Source of the DNA: Lamellibrachia satsuma
Taxonomy: Eukaryota > Annelida > Polychaeta > Sabellida > Siboglinidae
Assembly (NCBI GenBank): GCA_033239005.1
Contig: BSQZ01000028.1
Location: 4,082,501-4,146,500 of the forward strand
Direction: 5' to 3'
DNA length: 64,000 nucleotides
In this document: positions 42,521-54,689 of the stretch, in pieces
Layout of the letters: every line of letters starts with the position of its first letter
How positions within the stretch are numbered: position 1 is the stretch's first letter
Position numbers and translations under genes: made by a program
Notes under the pieces: model-generated
Told to the model about the DNA's origin: nothing
Database searches by the model: none
The model's input: only the letters and a program-made list of their open reading frames with translations

Positions 42521-43066
42521 GCGTTGCGGGCTGTGTCCACCGCATTGCAGACTGTGTCCACCGCATTGCAGGCTGTGTCCACCGCATTGCGGGCTGTGTC
42601 CACCGCATTGCGGGCTGTGTCCACCGCATTGCGGGCTGTGTCCACCGCATTGCGGGCTGTGTCCACCACATTGCGGGCTGTGTCCACCGCATTGCGGGCT
42701 GTGTCCACCGCATTGCGGGCTGTGTCCACCGCATTGCAGGCTGTGTCCACCGCATTGCGGGCTGTGTCCACCGCATTGCAGGCTGTGTCCACCGCATTGC
42801 GGGCTGTGTCCACCGCATTGCGGGCTGTGTCCACCGCATTGCGGGCTGTGTCCACCGCATTGCGGGCTGTGTCCACCGCATTGCGGGCTGTGTCCACCGC
42901 ATTGCGGGCTGTGTCCACCGCATTGCGGGCTGTGTCCACCGCATTGCGGGCTGTGTCCACCGCATTGCGGGCTGTGTCCACCGCATTGCGGGCTGTGTCC
43001 ACCGCATTGCGGGCTGTGTCCACCGCATTGCGGGCTGTGTCCACCGCATTGCGGGCTGTGTCCACC
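42521..43066. repeat. 21-bp minisatellite, 26 units
   Basis: Twenty-six head-to-tail copies of gcattgcgggctgtgtccacc (written as 20 plus one base) with rare A/G changes. The length is divisible by three and no stop falls in several frames. This produces four long repetitive open frames (two per strand), none with a start context or unique domain. Confidence 0.97.
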
Positions 43067-43678
43067 GCATTGCAGGCCAAATGTGACAAGACAAGACTTG
43101 GACCAGAACATGTTCTGTTTTTATTATAACATTATTTTTATTATTTATATGTGAATATTATAATTTAAAAATCAAAATAATGGAAAACACTGACATTTCC
43201 CTACTTATTGTATATATAGCATTTGTTATTAAATTTCATCTTATTTATAAAACATGAGATTGTTGATGTGGATTGACATGGTTGTTTGAAATGAGATAAT
43301 GCACATTAATGTAGTTGTGTGATCAGTGCAAGTATATTAATCATTGTGTTGTCATTATTTCCTACATTAAAATAAGTACAAATTATCCCATTAACCCTTT
43401 AGACCCCACATATTATATAAACACATGCTGTATTTCCCCACTGATTCTAGCAAAACTTAGTGAAATAGGGGTGTGTTCCGTTTTTGAGCTATAACTTTTT
43501 ACAACTTCATTTCTTACAATTGCAAGTGAGATTTATTTTAAAGGAAATTGAACTGCCTTTCAGATGAGTCCAATTATGTTGTTGTACTGTACAATTATGT
43601 TGACCATATTTGGCTTTGAATATACCTACAACTTTTTTGACTGTTTCTCCACTATCGTTCATTTCTTCACTAGCATTC

Positions 43679-44350
43679 ACTGCTGTACTAGTGTTCATTT
43701 CTTCACTAGCATTCACTGCTGTACTAGTGTTCATTTCTTCACTAGCATTCACTGCTGTACTAGTGTTCATTTCTTCACTAGCATTCACTGCTGTACTAGT
43801 GTTCATTTCTTCACTAGCATTCACTGCTGTACTAGTGTTCATTTCTTCACTAGCATTCACTGCTGTACTAGTGTTCATTTCTTCACTAGCATTCACTGCT
43901 GTAGTAGTGTTCATTTCTTCACTAGCATTCACTGCTGTACTAGTGTTAATTTCTTCACTAGCATTCAGTTGTACTAGTGTTCATTTCTGCACTAACATTC
44001 ACTGCTGTACTAGTCTTAATTTCTTCACTAGCATTCAGTTGTACTAGTGTTCATTTCTGCACTAACATTCACTGCTGTACTAGTGTTCATTTCTTCACTA
44101 GCATTCAGTTGTACTAGTGTTCATTTCTGCACTAACATTCACTGCTGTACTAGTGTTCATTTCTTCACTAGCATTCAGTTGTACTAGTGTTCATTTCTGC
44201 ACTAACATTCACTGCTGTACTAGTGTTCATTTCTTCACTAGCATTCAGTTGTACTAGTGTTCATTACTGCACTAACATTCACTGCTGTACTAGTGTTCAT
44301 TTCTTCACTAGCATTCAGTTGTACTAGTGTTCATTACTGCACTAACATTC
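43679..44350. repeat. 36-bp minisatellite passing into a 70-bp higher-order array
   Basis: From 43679 a 36-bp unit (actgctgtactagtgttcat then ttcttcactagcattc) repeats about eight times. From about 43970 it alternates with a 34-bp variant (agttgtactagtgttcattt then ctgcactaacattc), forming a 70-bp composite repeated about five times. It lies inside the piggyBac, between the left TIR and the transposase 3' end. Confidence 0.93.
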
Positions 44351-44436
44351 ACTCACTCATGGAATTGCCTAAAACAAATTCCAACTTTGCATAAGTATGC
44401 CTTCCACTTGCAGCTACCAAAGCTGGTTTCTACAAA

Positions 44437-46105
44437 TCAACCGGCACTGGTCTTTCGTTTGTGACGAGCACACATCTGGCACACCCTCTTGTGACCTTCG
44501 AATCGCACAAGAGGGTGATCCTGAACTATGTCATCGGAAACTGTGTAGGCGGCCACGAGTTTCTCTACAGCAGGCGGAGCTCGAGTGACCCGACCAGCAT
44601 CAAAGTTATCCACGAAGTTGTGGATTAACTTCAGCTTGAAGGTCCTAAGGGCGAACTTCCTCTTGTTGCGGGGCAGCGGCTGGTTGGTCAGCTTCCACAA
44701 GATGAAAGCGTTGATGACGCCGATGTTGAAGAGTCCCCAAAACAGATACTTCCACCACCAACGTCCTGATCGGCCGACATTGTAGTAGGACCGGAATTGG
44801 TCCAGTCGGTCCACACCGCCCATCAGTTGGTTGTAGTTGCGAATGCATGTGGGGGTCGACAGCACAATCTGCTGACGATTCCGTCGTACCTGGATGTTTT
44901 CGTCATCACCAGCATTGTTCGTTGCAATCATGCAGACGTCACGTTTGTCATGCCACTTGCAGACCATCACACTACTGTCCTCTCTTGTCCACTTCACAGA
45001 TTGTCCCTGGGGCATATATGCTAATGCAAGCGTCTTCGGGAACTCCTTCCTTGTTGAGTGTGTTGTGCCACACATGTAAGTATCTGACTGCAGCAGGTCC
45101 TCTGCAAGGTGGACCGACGTGAAATAGTTGTCTGCGTAGAGGTGGTGGTGACGCAGCAAGTACTTTGTCATCAGTTTCATGACGACTTTGTAGCCACGGT
45201 CCATGTTGACATCGTCATTGCCAGATGCACCAGTGTACACCATGAATGCAATACAGTAGCCTGTGATAGCGTCACAGAGGCACCACAATTTAATCCCCCA
45301 CTTGACTGATTTCTTCGGAAGATACTGTTTCCATGACAGTCGGCCATCAAAACGAATCATGGCCTCGTCGTCTGACAGATTCTTTGACGGACCCGAACCA
45401 GCAACCAAAGTTTGCCTCACACAAAGTGATCATTGGTCGTAGTTTGGCGAGCTTGTCTTGCGGATCTTCCTCAGCTGTGATCGAGCAGTGGAAATACTGG
45501 CTGAGTTTCTCGTATCTTTTCCTGGGCATTATGCCCGAGACAAATGGGTCATTCAGCGCCGGATCGGATGACCAGTAGTCTTTGTATTCCGGCAACACCT
45601 TGATGCCCATCTCCAGATTGATACCAACAGCAGTCGTTGAATGCCAGTTTGGATCAGAAGTCGCGTACATGCCATGCGCTGCATCTTGCGGAAGTTGTGA
45701 CTTCACTGTCGCATTCACATTTGTTGACTCTGCCAACTTGACGAAGAAGTCGTCGCCAAACATCTGCGAGAAGAACGCAGCTGGCTCACTGTTTGGCGGA
45801 AGTCTGTCAGTTGGTCCTGTTGGCTCCGTAAACTTGTGGACCACTGGAGGAGGAGCATCTTCTGTTTGCACCCAACCTGGTTCCAACACCAATCTTTCAT
45901 TGCCAGCACGTCCCCTGCCACGACCCTGTCCCCTGCCTCGACCGCGTCCCCTGCCACGACCCTGTCCCCTGCCTCGACCGCGTCCCCTGCCTCGACCTCG
46001 TATGATGGGAGAATCACCAACATCATCAACCTCTGTATCCGAATCAGTCATGTCTGGTCTTTCCGGCACGTAGTCATCGCCTGACGCTTCATCACCGCTA
46101 GAGGG
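44437..46105 (-). pseudogene. piggyBac transposase, main exon with one frameshift
   Basis: Starts after an acceptor (tagtag|ccc at 46106) with SSGDEASGDDYVPERP, then an Arg-Gly repeat (about 28 residues). DPNWHSTTAVGINLEMGIK and MPRKRYEKLSQYFH lead to a frame change near 45400. The second frame holds NLSDDEAMIRFDGRLSWKQY (first Asp), LYADNYFTSVHLA (second Asp) and NQLMGGVDRLDQF (third Asp), so all three DDD residues are kept. The C-terminal Cys/His-rich segment VCQMCARHKRK ends at 44437. It catalyses excision and TTAA-targeted insertion. The Arg-Gly tract is probably a lineage-specific expansion. Confidence 0.88.
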
Positions 46106-46723
46106 CTACTAATGAAAGACAACAGATATAGCAATAATAAATATTATAAATCAACACATAATATGTGTTTCCATGGATTTTCACAGCTGCAAATGAAAAC
46201 CAATAACATATAGATCGATAGTAATTACGATGTAGCTTCTTTTTTCTAGCCATACACATGCCAATTGATCTACAGCTATAACCTATACTATTTTTTACAT
46301 TTTTCAAAATTTTTAGAAAAAGACAAAATCAGATAATAATATAGTACTGTAAACAAGTTGCTTATAAGGCCAGATACACATATAAATTTGTGTGAGTGTC
46401 CTTGGGCCTAAGGTCTGTGACGACCCCTCCCAACAAAGCAAGACCAGCTTCATTGTCACATCGACATTGTCAGTAACTGAGTAAAACTAACCTCACGTTT
46501 CCCTTCAAATAAATCATACATATCCCTAGATAATGACTATAATTTTGCAACACACGTCACACAAAATGTTTGATTATTTAGTTCGCAGTAACACAGAACA
46601 CAGTTGGGTCAGTGGGCTTGCATGGTGGGGTCACAACCTATGGTCGTGCCCATTGTTGCGATACCTAACATGCTAGCATCACTCATTTTCGCTCACGACT
46701 GCTTCATAAAAGAAATGTTTTAC

Positions 46724-46828
46724 CTCCACATCCAAGTCAGATTTATCCTGATCCAATTCGCTTTCAGCATCACTTTCTTCTAACATCGCCGAAACTTGCT
46801 CCACCGTGAATCTTCTTGCAGACGCCAT
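46724..46828 (-). CDS. piggyBac transposase first exon
   Basis: MASARRFTVEQVSAMLEESD begins at the ATG 46828, a typical piggyBac N-terminus. It ends in GTGGAG|GTAAAA at 46723. It is in phase 0 with the exon starting at 46105, giving an intron of 618 bp. Confidence 0.75.
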
Positions 46829-47289
46829 TTTTAAATGTCCAACTTTTGTTTTACCACTCACTTTCAAATACCGTTTTCTCAAAAATTTTCAATGGGAACA
46901 TGTGCTGGAAAAGCCCACAATGCATTGCTAAAAGCCTAGCAGACAAAGCCACATATAAATCAAAACAGTCCAGGAGGTGCCGCCACTTCCAGACTGGTCT
47001 TAACCAGCTGGCCGTCTATGGCCGACTTGGGGGCTATTGGGTTAAGTAATTTAAATAGTAGAAACCTATACATCTATTTTAAATATTAATATTGTTTTTG
47101 CAGTGAACATGGCAAAACAACGGACTCGCATGCTGTACAACCCTGAAATCTCACTACTGACACCAAATTATCTGTTTTTATTATTAAACATACAAAAAAC
47201 TGCAAAAATAATGTTATAGTAAATATATACTAAAATGAGATGCATAATAATGAAAAGTAGAACATATTTAAGGGGGTATATGTATTCCA

Positions 47290-48028
47290 TAGTACATGTG
47301 TACTACTTTGTAGCATAATCGCAAAATTCATCACGAATCTCACTTGCTCACCCTTGGTTTCTGTTGCCTCGCTGCTGAACAAGATTTCGGCAACGTGGTT
47401 GAGAGAGGTCATGGTAAGAATGACTGCTGGTGTAAGATGCATCCTTCTTCGACAAAAGAAAATTGTGCAACACAATGCATGCGTTTGTTAGAATTGTGCA
47501 TTTGCTTGGTGCCGAATGCCAAACACATTCACTGACACTCTGTGGGCTCTACTCAGTCTATAATTATTAATCCGTTCCTGATCAGTGAGGACTTTGGCTG
47601 GGTATGGCTTCATTAAGAATAGGTTCAAAGGAAATGCCTCATCACCTATGATGACGAATGGAATATCATTCACCCTACCTGGCAGAGGTTGCGGTGGTGG
47701 AATGTGGAAGGTATTATGCTCTACAGCTGATGCAATTTGGGCATCACAAGCTCGGCCATTTGACCCGACATCAACGAGAATGAATTTGTAATTAGCATCA
47801 ACCACAGCTAACAAAACAATGCTGCAAAACTGCTCAAAGCTGTGGTAGGGTAAACCACTCTGGGCTGGTGCACGAATTTGGTATGTGTTTGCCATCCATC
47901 GCTCTAATGCAGTTCGGGTACTGCCATCTGTCATTGAATTCCTCTGCAATGGCTCGGCATTCTTCTGTATTCATCATGGGTACCTGTAACAGCAGTGATA
48001 TTACAAATACACACTTTACCACATGCAT
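47290..48028 (-). pseudogene. Harbinger (DDE_Tnp_4) transposase, frameshifted
   Basis: YPNCIRAMDGKHI (first Asp) is followed by a one-base frame change. Then come IRAPAQSGLPYHSFEQFCSI, LLAVVDANYKFILVDVGSNG (second Asp), VIIGDEAFPLNLFLMKPYP (third acidic) and NNYRLSRAHRVSVNVFG. Another frame holds the C-terminal TIFFCRRRMHLTPAVIL. The N-terminal helix-turn-helix is missing at this locus, although fragments of just that part occur at 38-42 kb. Inactive. Confidence 0.82.
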
Positions 48029-48046
48029 TAATATGTCACTTTTCAG

Positions 48047-48313
48047 GATGTCAGTGTCAATGACGCAAGCATAATACCACCAGCATCAACATCAGCATCA
48101 ATATTAACACAGGATCGTGCATCACTGGAATTACCAGAGATGAACCCACCCAGCAAATGCAAGCAGGAGGACATTCTTATGGAAAATGCAGGAAATGCAT
48201 TGTCTACCATTAACACTTACATAGCAGCAAAGCCAGCCAGAGCAGAAGACAGCTGCTTACTTACATTTGCCAAGCATTTGGCGAATGAGCTAGATGCGAT
48301 TCGCAGTGACTGA
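48047..48313 (+). CDS. Last exon of a Harbinger accessory (Myb/SANT-like) protein
   Basis: Begins after an acceptor tttcag|gatgtc and reads 88 codons to TGA at 48311-48313. There is no ATG start, as expected of an internal 3' exon. Motifs: LELPEMNPPSKCKQEDILME and CLLTFAKHLANELDAIRSD, which resembles the C-terminal helix of accessory proteins in two-gene Harbinger elements. It is one of the few plus-strand coding pieces in the window, running away from the transposase at 47290-48028. Confidence 0.5.
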   Translation, partial: DVSVNDASIIPPASTSASILTQDRASLELPEMNPPSKCKQEDILMENAGNALSTINTYIAAKPARAEDSCLLTFAKHLANELDAIRSD

Positions 48314-48324
48314 CTGCGGAAGCA

Positions 48325-48440
48325 AGTCCAGGGGCAGGTCCTACAGTTGGTGCTAGTCCAGGGGCAGGTCCTACAGTTGGTGCTAGTCCAGGGGCAGGTC
48401 CTACAGTTGGTGCTAGTCCAGGGGCAGGTCCTACAGTGAC
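48325..48440. repeat. 30-bp minisatellite, about 4 units
   Basis: Copies of agtccaggggcaggtcctac plus agttggtgct follow directly on the stop codon of the exon at 48047-48313. Confidence 0.93.
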
Positions 48441-48671
48441 TCAGGGTCTCAAAAAGAGCTGCTCGTAAAAGTACACATTAATTAAGAAATTTTAGCTGAA
48501 GTGTGATTTCTACATTGGTACTCATTTGCCTGCATCTACACGGGTCTCCCTTCCACACACATCCTCTCGGCAAACTCGACACTGCAGGACAATCACTTCC
48601 CCATGAGGAATGGTGACCACTTCACTTGTCTCTGCATCCATCGCTCTCTCTCTCTCTCTTCCACACCAGTA

Positions 48672-50325
48672 TCACCAGCGGGAGCAAAAGACATACTCCT
48701 CGCTGTCCCAACAACAACCTTCATTGCTGTCTGACTCTGTTCCACGCTCTAATTGTATCCATCGCAGAGCCAGCTGCCAATCATCTTTGGATGGCCCCAC
48801 TGGTTCCATCGACCTCTCAGCGATAGCACGAAGGACGTTACGCCCCAGGATTACTGGAGATTTTACCCTCCTACTTGCAGAATTGCTCCCTGTGTCTGTC
48901 TTCACAAAGAAACTGGCCATCAGTGTTTGTCCAAATATGGTAATCAGTACATCCAGGTACCCCTCAATTGGTACATCAAGGTCATTCACCCACACTATTT
49001 TAAGGAACGTACCGACACTCTGCAATCCGTTCACCAAACCAGTGACATGCTCGTAATAGAATGAAGAGGGTATCAACAAGGTCTCGGCACCAGTGTCTAG
49101 CACACAAACCACTGGGACTCCACCAATCTCTATTTCTGCAGTGGGACTCTTTGCGAACAACTCCAAAAGCTTCCCCCTAGACAACACTTGATCTACCACT
49201 ACATTTGCCTGGGCACATATGCAACGGCCTCCACCAGTTTGCCCACTGGAGTGGACAGGACTAGTTTTTCGAACTAGCCATTGGTCGAGTTGACCCTTTA
49301 GCACGCCCTTGTTCGGGGCCCTCTCCTCGCACCCTTGTCTCTTTTCCTTGGGCAATCATGGATGAAATGCCCCTGCTCCCTACAAAAAAAAAACAGGAAC
49401 TATCGCGGGGATTGGGCCTGGTTGATGGAGCAAATCGAGGTCGGACAGCACGAACTGATGGCAAACGGTCTAGTACTGCCTGTAACTGGTGAGCAGTTTG
49501 ATTGTGCTGCGCCATCAGCTGCACCATTTGTGCATGCAGCTGCTGCTGTGTCTGCAACATCTGTGAGACCAAAGGGTCTGTGGAAACAGGGTCTCTCTCT
49601 CGCCTGCGGGGACCGATACCTGATCAACCAGGTATTCGTCCTGGTCCACCTCTGCCCCTCGCATTGTGTGATGGCATTCATCATGCTCACGCAATAGATG
49701 GATAGCCTCATCACGCATGTGGTGAAAGGATTTATTTGTAGAGTTCAGAGCAATCCGCCTCAGCTCCTGACGAACAGATTGCTCGCGGACGCCCAGGACA
49801 AATTGCTCCTTCAGCGCATTGTCCCGCAGTAAGGCCAAAGCTTGACCCTCAGCTTCAGTGGTCGCTGCCTTCTCCATGCGACTGTGCAGCCGCATGAGTA
49901 CTCGGCTGTAATCTGCCAGAGTCTCCCCGTCTAGGTGCATTCGGGCATGGAATGCTGTGCTCAGTGGTGGCACCGTTTCGGGCTGCCCGAATCGCAATTG
50001 GAGCAAGGTGACCAATGCTTTGTAGTCGTGCCGCACCGCGTCATGATGGCACAACACTTCTTCCCGAGCACACCCTCCCAGGTGGTCGAGGATCGCCATT
50101 GCTCGATCTATATTCTGCACTCCCGCCTGGCAGAGCGTACACATCAAACTCTTGCAGCCATTCAGCTACTGTAGGGTCCCCAACCTTCCTTGGATACCCC
50201 ATGAATTTATCCAACTTCATAGTAGGGACTGGAGGGACCCTCAGCCCTTGTAGGGCTCCAGCTAGCGTTGCCGCCAAGACAGCATTTGACTGGGCGATCA
50301 TCTCTGCAATTCGCTCATCGGCCAT
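48672..50325 (-). pseudogene. Retrotransposon Gag and aspartic protease (Ty3/Gypsy-like), broken
   Basis: From 50325 (MADERIAEMIAQSNAVLAAT) the frame gives KLDKFMGYPRKVGDPTVAEW, then shifts. The 50147-49515 frame has RAMAILDHLGGCAREEVL, RFGQPETVPPLSTAFHAR and LADYSRVLMRLHSRM (Gag capsid). The 49572-49261 frame is Gln-rich with a poor Cys region. The last frame (49355-48672) holds VVCVLDTGAETLLIPSSF, the DTGA protease box, and VILGRNVLR. RT, RNase H and integrase are absent. The order Gag-protease, the long LTR and the primer site beside it fit an LTR element. At least two frame changes inactivate it. Confidence 0.78.
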
Positions 50326-50640
50326 ATTGCAAGGAAATTGTGAAATAGATAGATGTCAACTCCCAGAGAGGGGGTACAGTAAGCCCACCAACTTAGAATA
50401 TCAGACAATGTTAAATAACCCTCACCATCTGACAAGTATGGTTATGTACAAACACAAAATATACACAATCTGACACTGTATTGACAATTGTAAGCACCAC
50501 TCATTCAATATAGCAAGTAAAATTAAACAAAACCAATCCAATGGACGCTAACAAGAATTATTCAGTATAATCCCACCCTCACCCGACTGTGTGGCAGGAT
50601 CTCCATTCCATGCGTGTCGATCCTTGTGGGATGATCCCGC

Positions 50641-50651
50641 TTTTGGCACCA
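50641..50651 (-). promoter_or_regulatory. Primer binding site of the LTR element
   Basis: On the minus strand tggtgccaaaagcgggat follows two bases after the LTR end (gtgaca). TGG-starting primer sites pair with tRNA 3' CCA ends. The cognate tRNA cannot be named from this alone. Confidence 0.6.
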
Positions 50652-50653
50652 GT

Positions 50654-52472
50654 TGTCACGAGACGACTTGACACGTAGGAGGGGTTCCCTTGTTGTTAGC
50701 AAGATCCCGGAAGGAGAACATACTGATGCCTCTTGAACAGTTTATTCAAGTCTTATTTAAGACCCTGTAACAATGATTTACAGTGAAGTATATTTATACA
50801 CGACCACAACACAAGCCAGTCCTCACTTCTAAAACAACACATGAACAATAACAGAGAATCCGTAGTACATCAATCCAATAACCTACAGTGGCCATCAGCC
50901 TACATGCATCTGTGTTACACAAGACAGTAGTCTATGAATCACTATCGGCTCTCAATGACAATGTATATGCAGTATAGCTAAGCCAGGTATTAACGGAATA
51001 GTAAATCATAACAAGATATCCTCCGTAGGACATAATCGCAATAATGGGGTAAACCAGGTATAATAGCAATAACTATACACATTAAGCTTCTCTTGCTCTG
51101 TTATTCACATAGTATCCACCAGTAATAGTTAAACTATCCATTGTCAATATGGTAACCCAGCCAGGCCACAATAATCTAGCCAACCAAAGACACTGTCATA
51201 CTTGGTAATACATAATCTCATAGGTATTATTTACTCAATATTGCATACCTGCCCACAGTGCGCTGAGCCCATAACAATGACTACCTGTGTACAACAATAC
51301 ATACCTGCCCACAGTCCGCTGAGCCCATAACAATGACTACCTGCGTACAACAATACATACCTGCCCACAGTCCGCTGAGCCCACAACAGTGACTACCTGC
51401 GTACAACAATACATACCTGCCCACAGTCCGCTGAGCCCACAACAGTGACTACCTGCGTACAACAATACATACCTGCCCACAGTCCGCTGAGCCCACAACA
51501 GTGACTACCTGTGTATAACAATACATACCTGCCCACAGTCCACTGAGCCCATAACAATGACTACCTGTGTACAACAATACATACCTGCCCACAGTCCACT
51601 GAGCCCATAACAATGACTACCTGTGTACAACAATACATACCTGCCCACAGACCGCTGAGCCCATAACAGTGACTACCTGCATACAACAATACATCCTTAA
51701 TTACATATAACCCAATGCTCTGATGAAAGCACAACTAAAACTTAGTTATGGCTCATAAGTTGGTGATACATTAACAAGATGGCTACCTCCTCTGTACTAG
51801 ACTGCCACTTCAATTAAGCAGGTCAAAATACCAGTCAACACGCGTTGTGTTGATGGCACAGCCACACTAACATCAAGTCGACACCTGGCACAAATAATTT
51901 AGGAAGCCCCCCTTCAAGTGTTCATACAGATTAGGTAGGACCATATCGTAAACACCACAGACAGGGTTAACACACAAGGTAAGCAAAACAACAGTCTTCA
52001 ATATCCGATATACATTCGTTGTCACCTGGGACAGACTAACATAAACAGTTCACAAATCAGGCCTTGCACAATAATACAGACTAGAATTAATAATGCATAG
52101 ACTGCCATCTATATCCAGCTTAATTAAGACCAACGTGTGTCGCTAATCATTTAAACTTCTAACTGCAACGGATTCACTTATTTCTGATCAAATGAACATG
52201 CTATGAGCAATACTATATAGTAGTAACCACATCACAAATATAATCCTGTAGGAACTTGGTACTCACCAATAATAATTCTCGATGCACGATAATATAAACC
52301 CTTGCTGCAAACCACGTGTCCTCTCTCTCTCTCTTCCCCAATCTGTGCTTTTCTCACACTCTCATTCAAATTCAAGATTACTACACGATGACTTATTAAG
52401 TATGATAGTGAAAGTGTGTATACAGTGAGCTGAACTGACATTCCTATAACCGTATCCATTGCTTGACTGACA
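50654..52472 (-). repeat. Putative long LTR (tgtca...tgaca)
   Basis: The plus-strand left edge tgtcacgag is fixed by the primer site. The right edge tgaca at 52468-52472 is inferred from the inverted terminal pentamer only, with no second copy to check. At about 1.8 kb it is long for an LTR, partly because of a 56-bp array inside. Confidence 0.45.
51244..51691. repeat. 56-bp minisatellite inside the LTR, 8 units
   Basis: Eight copies of a 56-bp unit beginning catacctgcccacagtccgc, starting at 51244 and 51300 and continuing. They vary at cataacaatg/cacaacagtg and tgtgta/tgcgta. Confidence 0.93.
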
Positions 52473-52792
52473 TGTATATAGACTAAAATTTAAACAATTA
52501 GAAGAAAATATTTATGTTAAAAAATGGGATTACATCTGCTGCGTAGTACGTAGAGTAAAACGGTTACCAAGCATATCACCACCTATTGGCTGGTGCCAAA
52601 GACCACTAATGCCAGCCATGGTCACTCAGCGGAACCACCGCATTGACCAACCATGACAGTAATGTTACACGATGATGAAAACAGATTTATTTGTGTATGT
52701 AATTCAGAACTTAAAACACCTGTTCAGTACTAGTACTAGTTTAGAACTTGTGCGTCCAGGAATGCCATTTGATGTCAACTGTTTCAGGACTC

Positions 52793-54435
52793 ATCAGACT
52801 CTGACGGCGGCATGACATCAGACTCTGACGGCGGCATGACATCAGAGTCGCTGTCTGATTCCCTTTCTGATGATTTTCCTAGTGTTTCATCTGTGTCATT
52901 GATTCTTGTTCTCTTTGCCGAACCCAGCATGCCAAAGTCTCTCATCTATTTTCAGCTTCCGCCTTGTCGTCATGTCTGCAGTCAGGGCCGAGTCAATTAT
53001 TTCAACTCGTTCATTACCTGCCCAGACTCTGTCATTCGCTTTGATGATAAGCAGGTCTTCCATCATGGAGTGGCTCATTGACAGTCGTCGGTCGGTTAGC
53101 ATAGCAGAGAGGAAACTGAACCCAGCCTCAACGGTGCTGTTGCTGAGGCCGATGGCTACGATCAGTTCCACTAGAAGGCAGATGTTGGTGAATTCTCCCC
53201 TTCTGTATGTGAGAATTCTCTCTCACAACTTGCCTGCCTTCTTCACAACCTTGTAGTAGAAATTTACTGTCATCTTCAGGGTTTTCCACTCTCTCTTCAA
53301 TTTGCTACTATCGTAGCTGCTCACAGCCAAGGTTGTCGAAAAGTGCTCTGCTAAAGCATCGGTACTCTCCAGCTCAGACGATGCATCGTTTTGCCAGTGA
53401 GCTGGATTTGTCCAGTGCATGTTTTGGTAGATGGGGCTGTTGAGTGACATGAACCTATTGTCGGCGCATTCGTCCAGGATGGCTTTCAGAAGGCTTGCAG
53501 CAGCTAGAAAACAGACATCTCTCAGCTTGTTGAGGATCCCAATCAACTTGGCATTCTGAGGCCTATTCACCTGGTTAGCAACCGCATTTTCGATCGCCTG
53601 CATCAAGGGAATCCAGTTGTTCCTCTGGTGGTTGACAAACCGAGTCCCGTGAACCTTTGGGAATGTGTACACTTGTACACCGAGTGCCTCTGCTGTGCAG
53701 TTAAACTGTCTGGAACTCCCCTACCTGTTTCATCAGGTAGAAGATTGTCACCATCGTGTCCTTGACTTGGGGGAAATCCGTGTTTTTCAGAAGACTGTCC
53801 TTTATAGCCAGCTCAAGATGATGTGACACACAGTGGATGGACATAAACCATGGCTGGCCGTCTTCCCTCATTCTTGTCAGCAAGCCATTGTAAATTCCTG
53901 TGTTAACTGCTGCACCATCTGCCGTTGCTGACACTTGTAGCTTGGTGTAACGCTGTAGCTTGGTGTAACGCTGTAGCTTGGTGTAACGCTGTTCCGAGAT
54001 AGCCACCTTCGTTGCAAAAACATCGTCAATGGCCACCTTTAAGTTCTCCGCATTTGCATCTCCATATGCATCCATGTCCTGCAGTGCAACAGTGAAGTAC
54101 ACTGGCTTCCCGTCTTTCACTGTGCGGACAAGCACAAGCTCCTTCTCATTGCCAGTTTTCCTGGCTTGTCATCCATCACTAAGGATAGAAAATGCCAACG
54201 TTGAGAGATGGGTGGACATCTCTGACCTTACTGCATCTGCAATGACGTGTACAAATTCACGAGCTTTGTTGCTGCTGTCAGTGCCGTCTATCAGTTTTAC
54301 TCCGTTCGCCTTCTGCGCTCTCACTAGAGTTCTGAAGGTAGATAGAGGCTGCCCATCAATCGCTAACAAGTAGGCCGAGTTCAGCATCTTCTTGTACGCC
54401 TCCTCGGCCTGCTGGTGTAGAGCGTCGTCAATCAT
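52793..54435 (-). pseudogene. hAT-family transposase (ZNF862/ZBED-like), broken
   Basis: From 54435: LAIDGQPLSTFRTLVRAQKA and FVHVIADAVRSEMSTHLS. After a stop near 54168 come VYFTVALQDMDAYGDANAEN, ATADGAAVNTGIYNGLLTRM and IHCVSHHLELAIKDSLL (core with catalytic Asp region). Then KVHGTRFVNHQRNNWIPLM (53672 frame) and finally STVEAGFSFLSAMLTDRRLS, the C-terminal dimerisation motif. At least three breaks are seen. A 21-bp duplication gives a triple RYTKLQ near 53950. The 3' end has two copies of catgacatcagactctgacg (about 52793-52850). Confidence 0.8.
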
Positions 54436-54689
54436 TGGCTGCCTATCGCCACTGCCGCCGCTGAAGTAGATGGCACAGCGCAGTTATATCGGCTTCATCA
54501 ACTGTCGCAGTTTCAACATCCACCTCAAGAAGTTGTATATGCAACTCTGTACAAATAGTTTGTGCCCAATAACAAACATCAACAGTTGCTATTCAGTTAA
54601 TTAACAGGGATATTATGCTTAAATTTAATGATGGTTTCAGTAGACGTTCTCGAGATAAACTAAACGGTAAAACCCCTTTCACATAATAA

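Larger units (their letters stand above)
43391..47045 (-). mobile_element. piggyBac element, nearly complete, with TTAA ends
   Basis: Left end ttaaccctttagacccca (43391) and right end, on the minus strand, ttaacccaatagccccca (from 47045) form imperfect TIRs next to TTAA duplications, the piggyBac hallmark. In between lies a two-exon minus-strand transposase and a minisatellite. Only one frameshift is evident in the transposase, so this is a comparatively young insertion. Length is 3.66 kb. Confidence 0.88.
48672..52472 (-). mobile_element. Truncated LTR retrotransposon with one 5' LTR
   Basis: A putative 5' LTR (50654-52472), primer site, Gag and protease are collinear on the minus strand. 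No second LTR or pol domain is found to the left, where Harbinger and minisatellite sequence starts near 48440. Confidence 0.65.

Noticed and set aside
42397..43154. Four long repetitive open frames on both strands
   Set aside because: They arise from a 21-bp unit without stops; no unique sequence supports any as a gene.
43507..44047. Repetitive frames across the 36-bp array
   Set aside because: Array periodicity (36 bp) keeps frames open on both strands; they lie inside the piggyBac non-coding part.
51244..51691. CRISPR-like regular repeats
   Set aside because: Units are contiguous without spacers and the genome is eukaryotic; it is a minisatellite.
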